From Pseudomonadota bacterium (lineage in GTDB: Bacteria > Pseudomonadota > Gammaproteobacteria > Acidithiobacillales > Acidithiobacillaceae), in assembly GCA_021827445.1 (NCBI GenBank), contig JAKAVW010000188.1:1-6148 (forward strand): a DNA stretch of 6,148 nt, given 5' to 3'. Both the position numbers and the translations under genes were made by a program. The notes beneath the pieces were generated by a model. That model did no database searches. It was not told the DNA's origin and was given only the letters and a program-made list of their open reading frames with translations. Shown here piece after piece: positions 6,040-6,148 of the stretch (its first letter is position 1; every line of letters starts with the position of its first letter).

Positions 6040-6148
6040 ATGACCAACTACGATATCACTATCCATACCCGTGATAGGCAACGGGTGTCCTTCGTCTGTT
6101 CTGAGGCGGAAGATTTACTCTCCGCTGCGGAGCAGAAAAATATCCTTC
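6040..6148 (+). CDS. [2Fe-2S] ferredoxin-domain protein, 5' end; probable Hcp electron donor (Hcr-like)
   Basis: Only 36 codons lie inside the window. They begin MTNYDITIHTRDRQRVSFVC and continue with EAEDLLSAAEQKNIL. This resembles the start of plant-type [2Fe-2S] ferredoxin domains: two beta strands, then the 'x-LL-x-AAE-x-x-x-I-L' helix that comes just before the cluster-binding C-x4-C-x2-C loop, which would lie beyond the edge. The ATG at 6040 is preceded by TAAGGA (6024-6029); another ATG at 6029 hits a stop after four codons. It is 58 bp after hcp on the same strand. In E. coli hcp is followed by hcr, an NADH reductase that has a ferredoxin domain at its C-terminus; here the domain is N-terminal, so this is either a stand-alone ferredoxin or a reductase with reversed domain order. 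Confidence 0.65.
   Translation, partial: MTNYDITIHTRDRQRVSFVCSEAEDLLSAAEQKNIL

Noticed and set aside
1..6148. CRISPR arrays, tRNA and rRNA genes, attachment sites.
   Set aside because: No regularly spaced repeats, no cloverleaf-like or rRNA-like sequence and no integrase were seen on reading.

Overview
The window looks like chromosomal DNA of a moderately GC-rich proteobacterium. The gene set (7Fe ferredoxin, TehA-like transporter, class II hybrid cluster protein with a DNR-type regulator, transketolase remnant) would fit an acidophilic chemolithotroph such as Acidithiobacillus. That genus is a guess from overall feel, not something the sequence proves.

Left part (1-2261, minus strand): the 5' end of a small membrane protein gene (1-108) lies downstream of a compact three-gene unit. 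Read in transcription order, the unit is a 7Fe ferredoxin fused to a DUF1971 (TehB-associated) domain (1641-2261), a DUF2945 small protein (1392-1631) and a ten-helix TDT/TehA-SLAC1 family transporter (273-1361). The gaps are 9 and 30 bp, so it is probably an operon. DUF1971 and TehA-like transporters are both tied to the tellurite-resistance annotation. The unit may therefore be one system coupling electron transfer or metal/anion sensing to anion export, with an unknown substrate.

Middle part (2262-3259): a scar of rearrangement. The N-terminal third of an IS256/Mutator-type transposase (about 2688-3096, minus) runs directly into the last 81 codons of a transketolase gene (2442-2687, minus, in another frame). 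Neither piece can be functional. The 163 bp above it holds no recognised gene.

Right part (3260-6148): a nitric-oxide/nitrosative-stress module. A DNR-like Crp/Fnr regulator (3260-3967, minus) is divergent from hcp (4308-5981, plus). After hcp comes the start of a [2Fe-2S] ferredoxin-domain protein (6040 to the window edge), probably the Hcp electron donor. A perfect TTGAT-N4-ATCAA box sits 41.5 bp before a predicted transcription start whose -10 hexamer is correctly placed, so hcp is likely activated directly by this or a related regulator. A 10-bp perfect hairpin separates hcp from the downstream gene.
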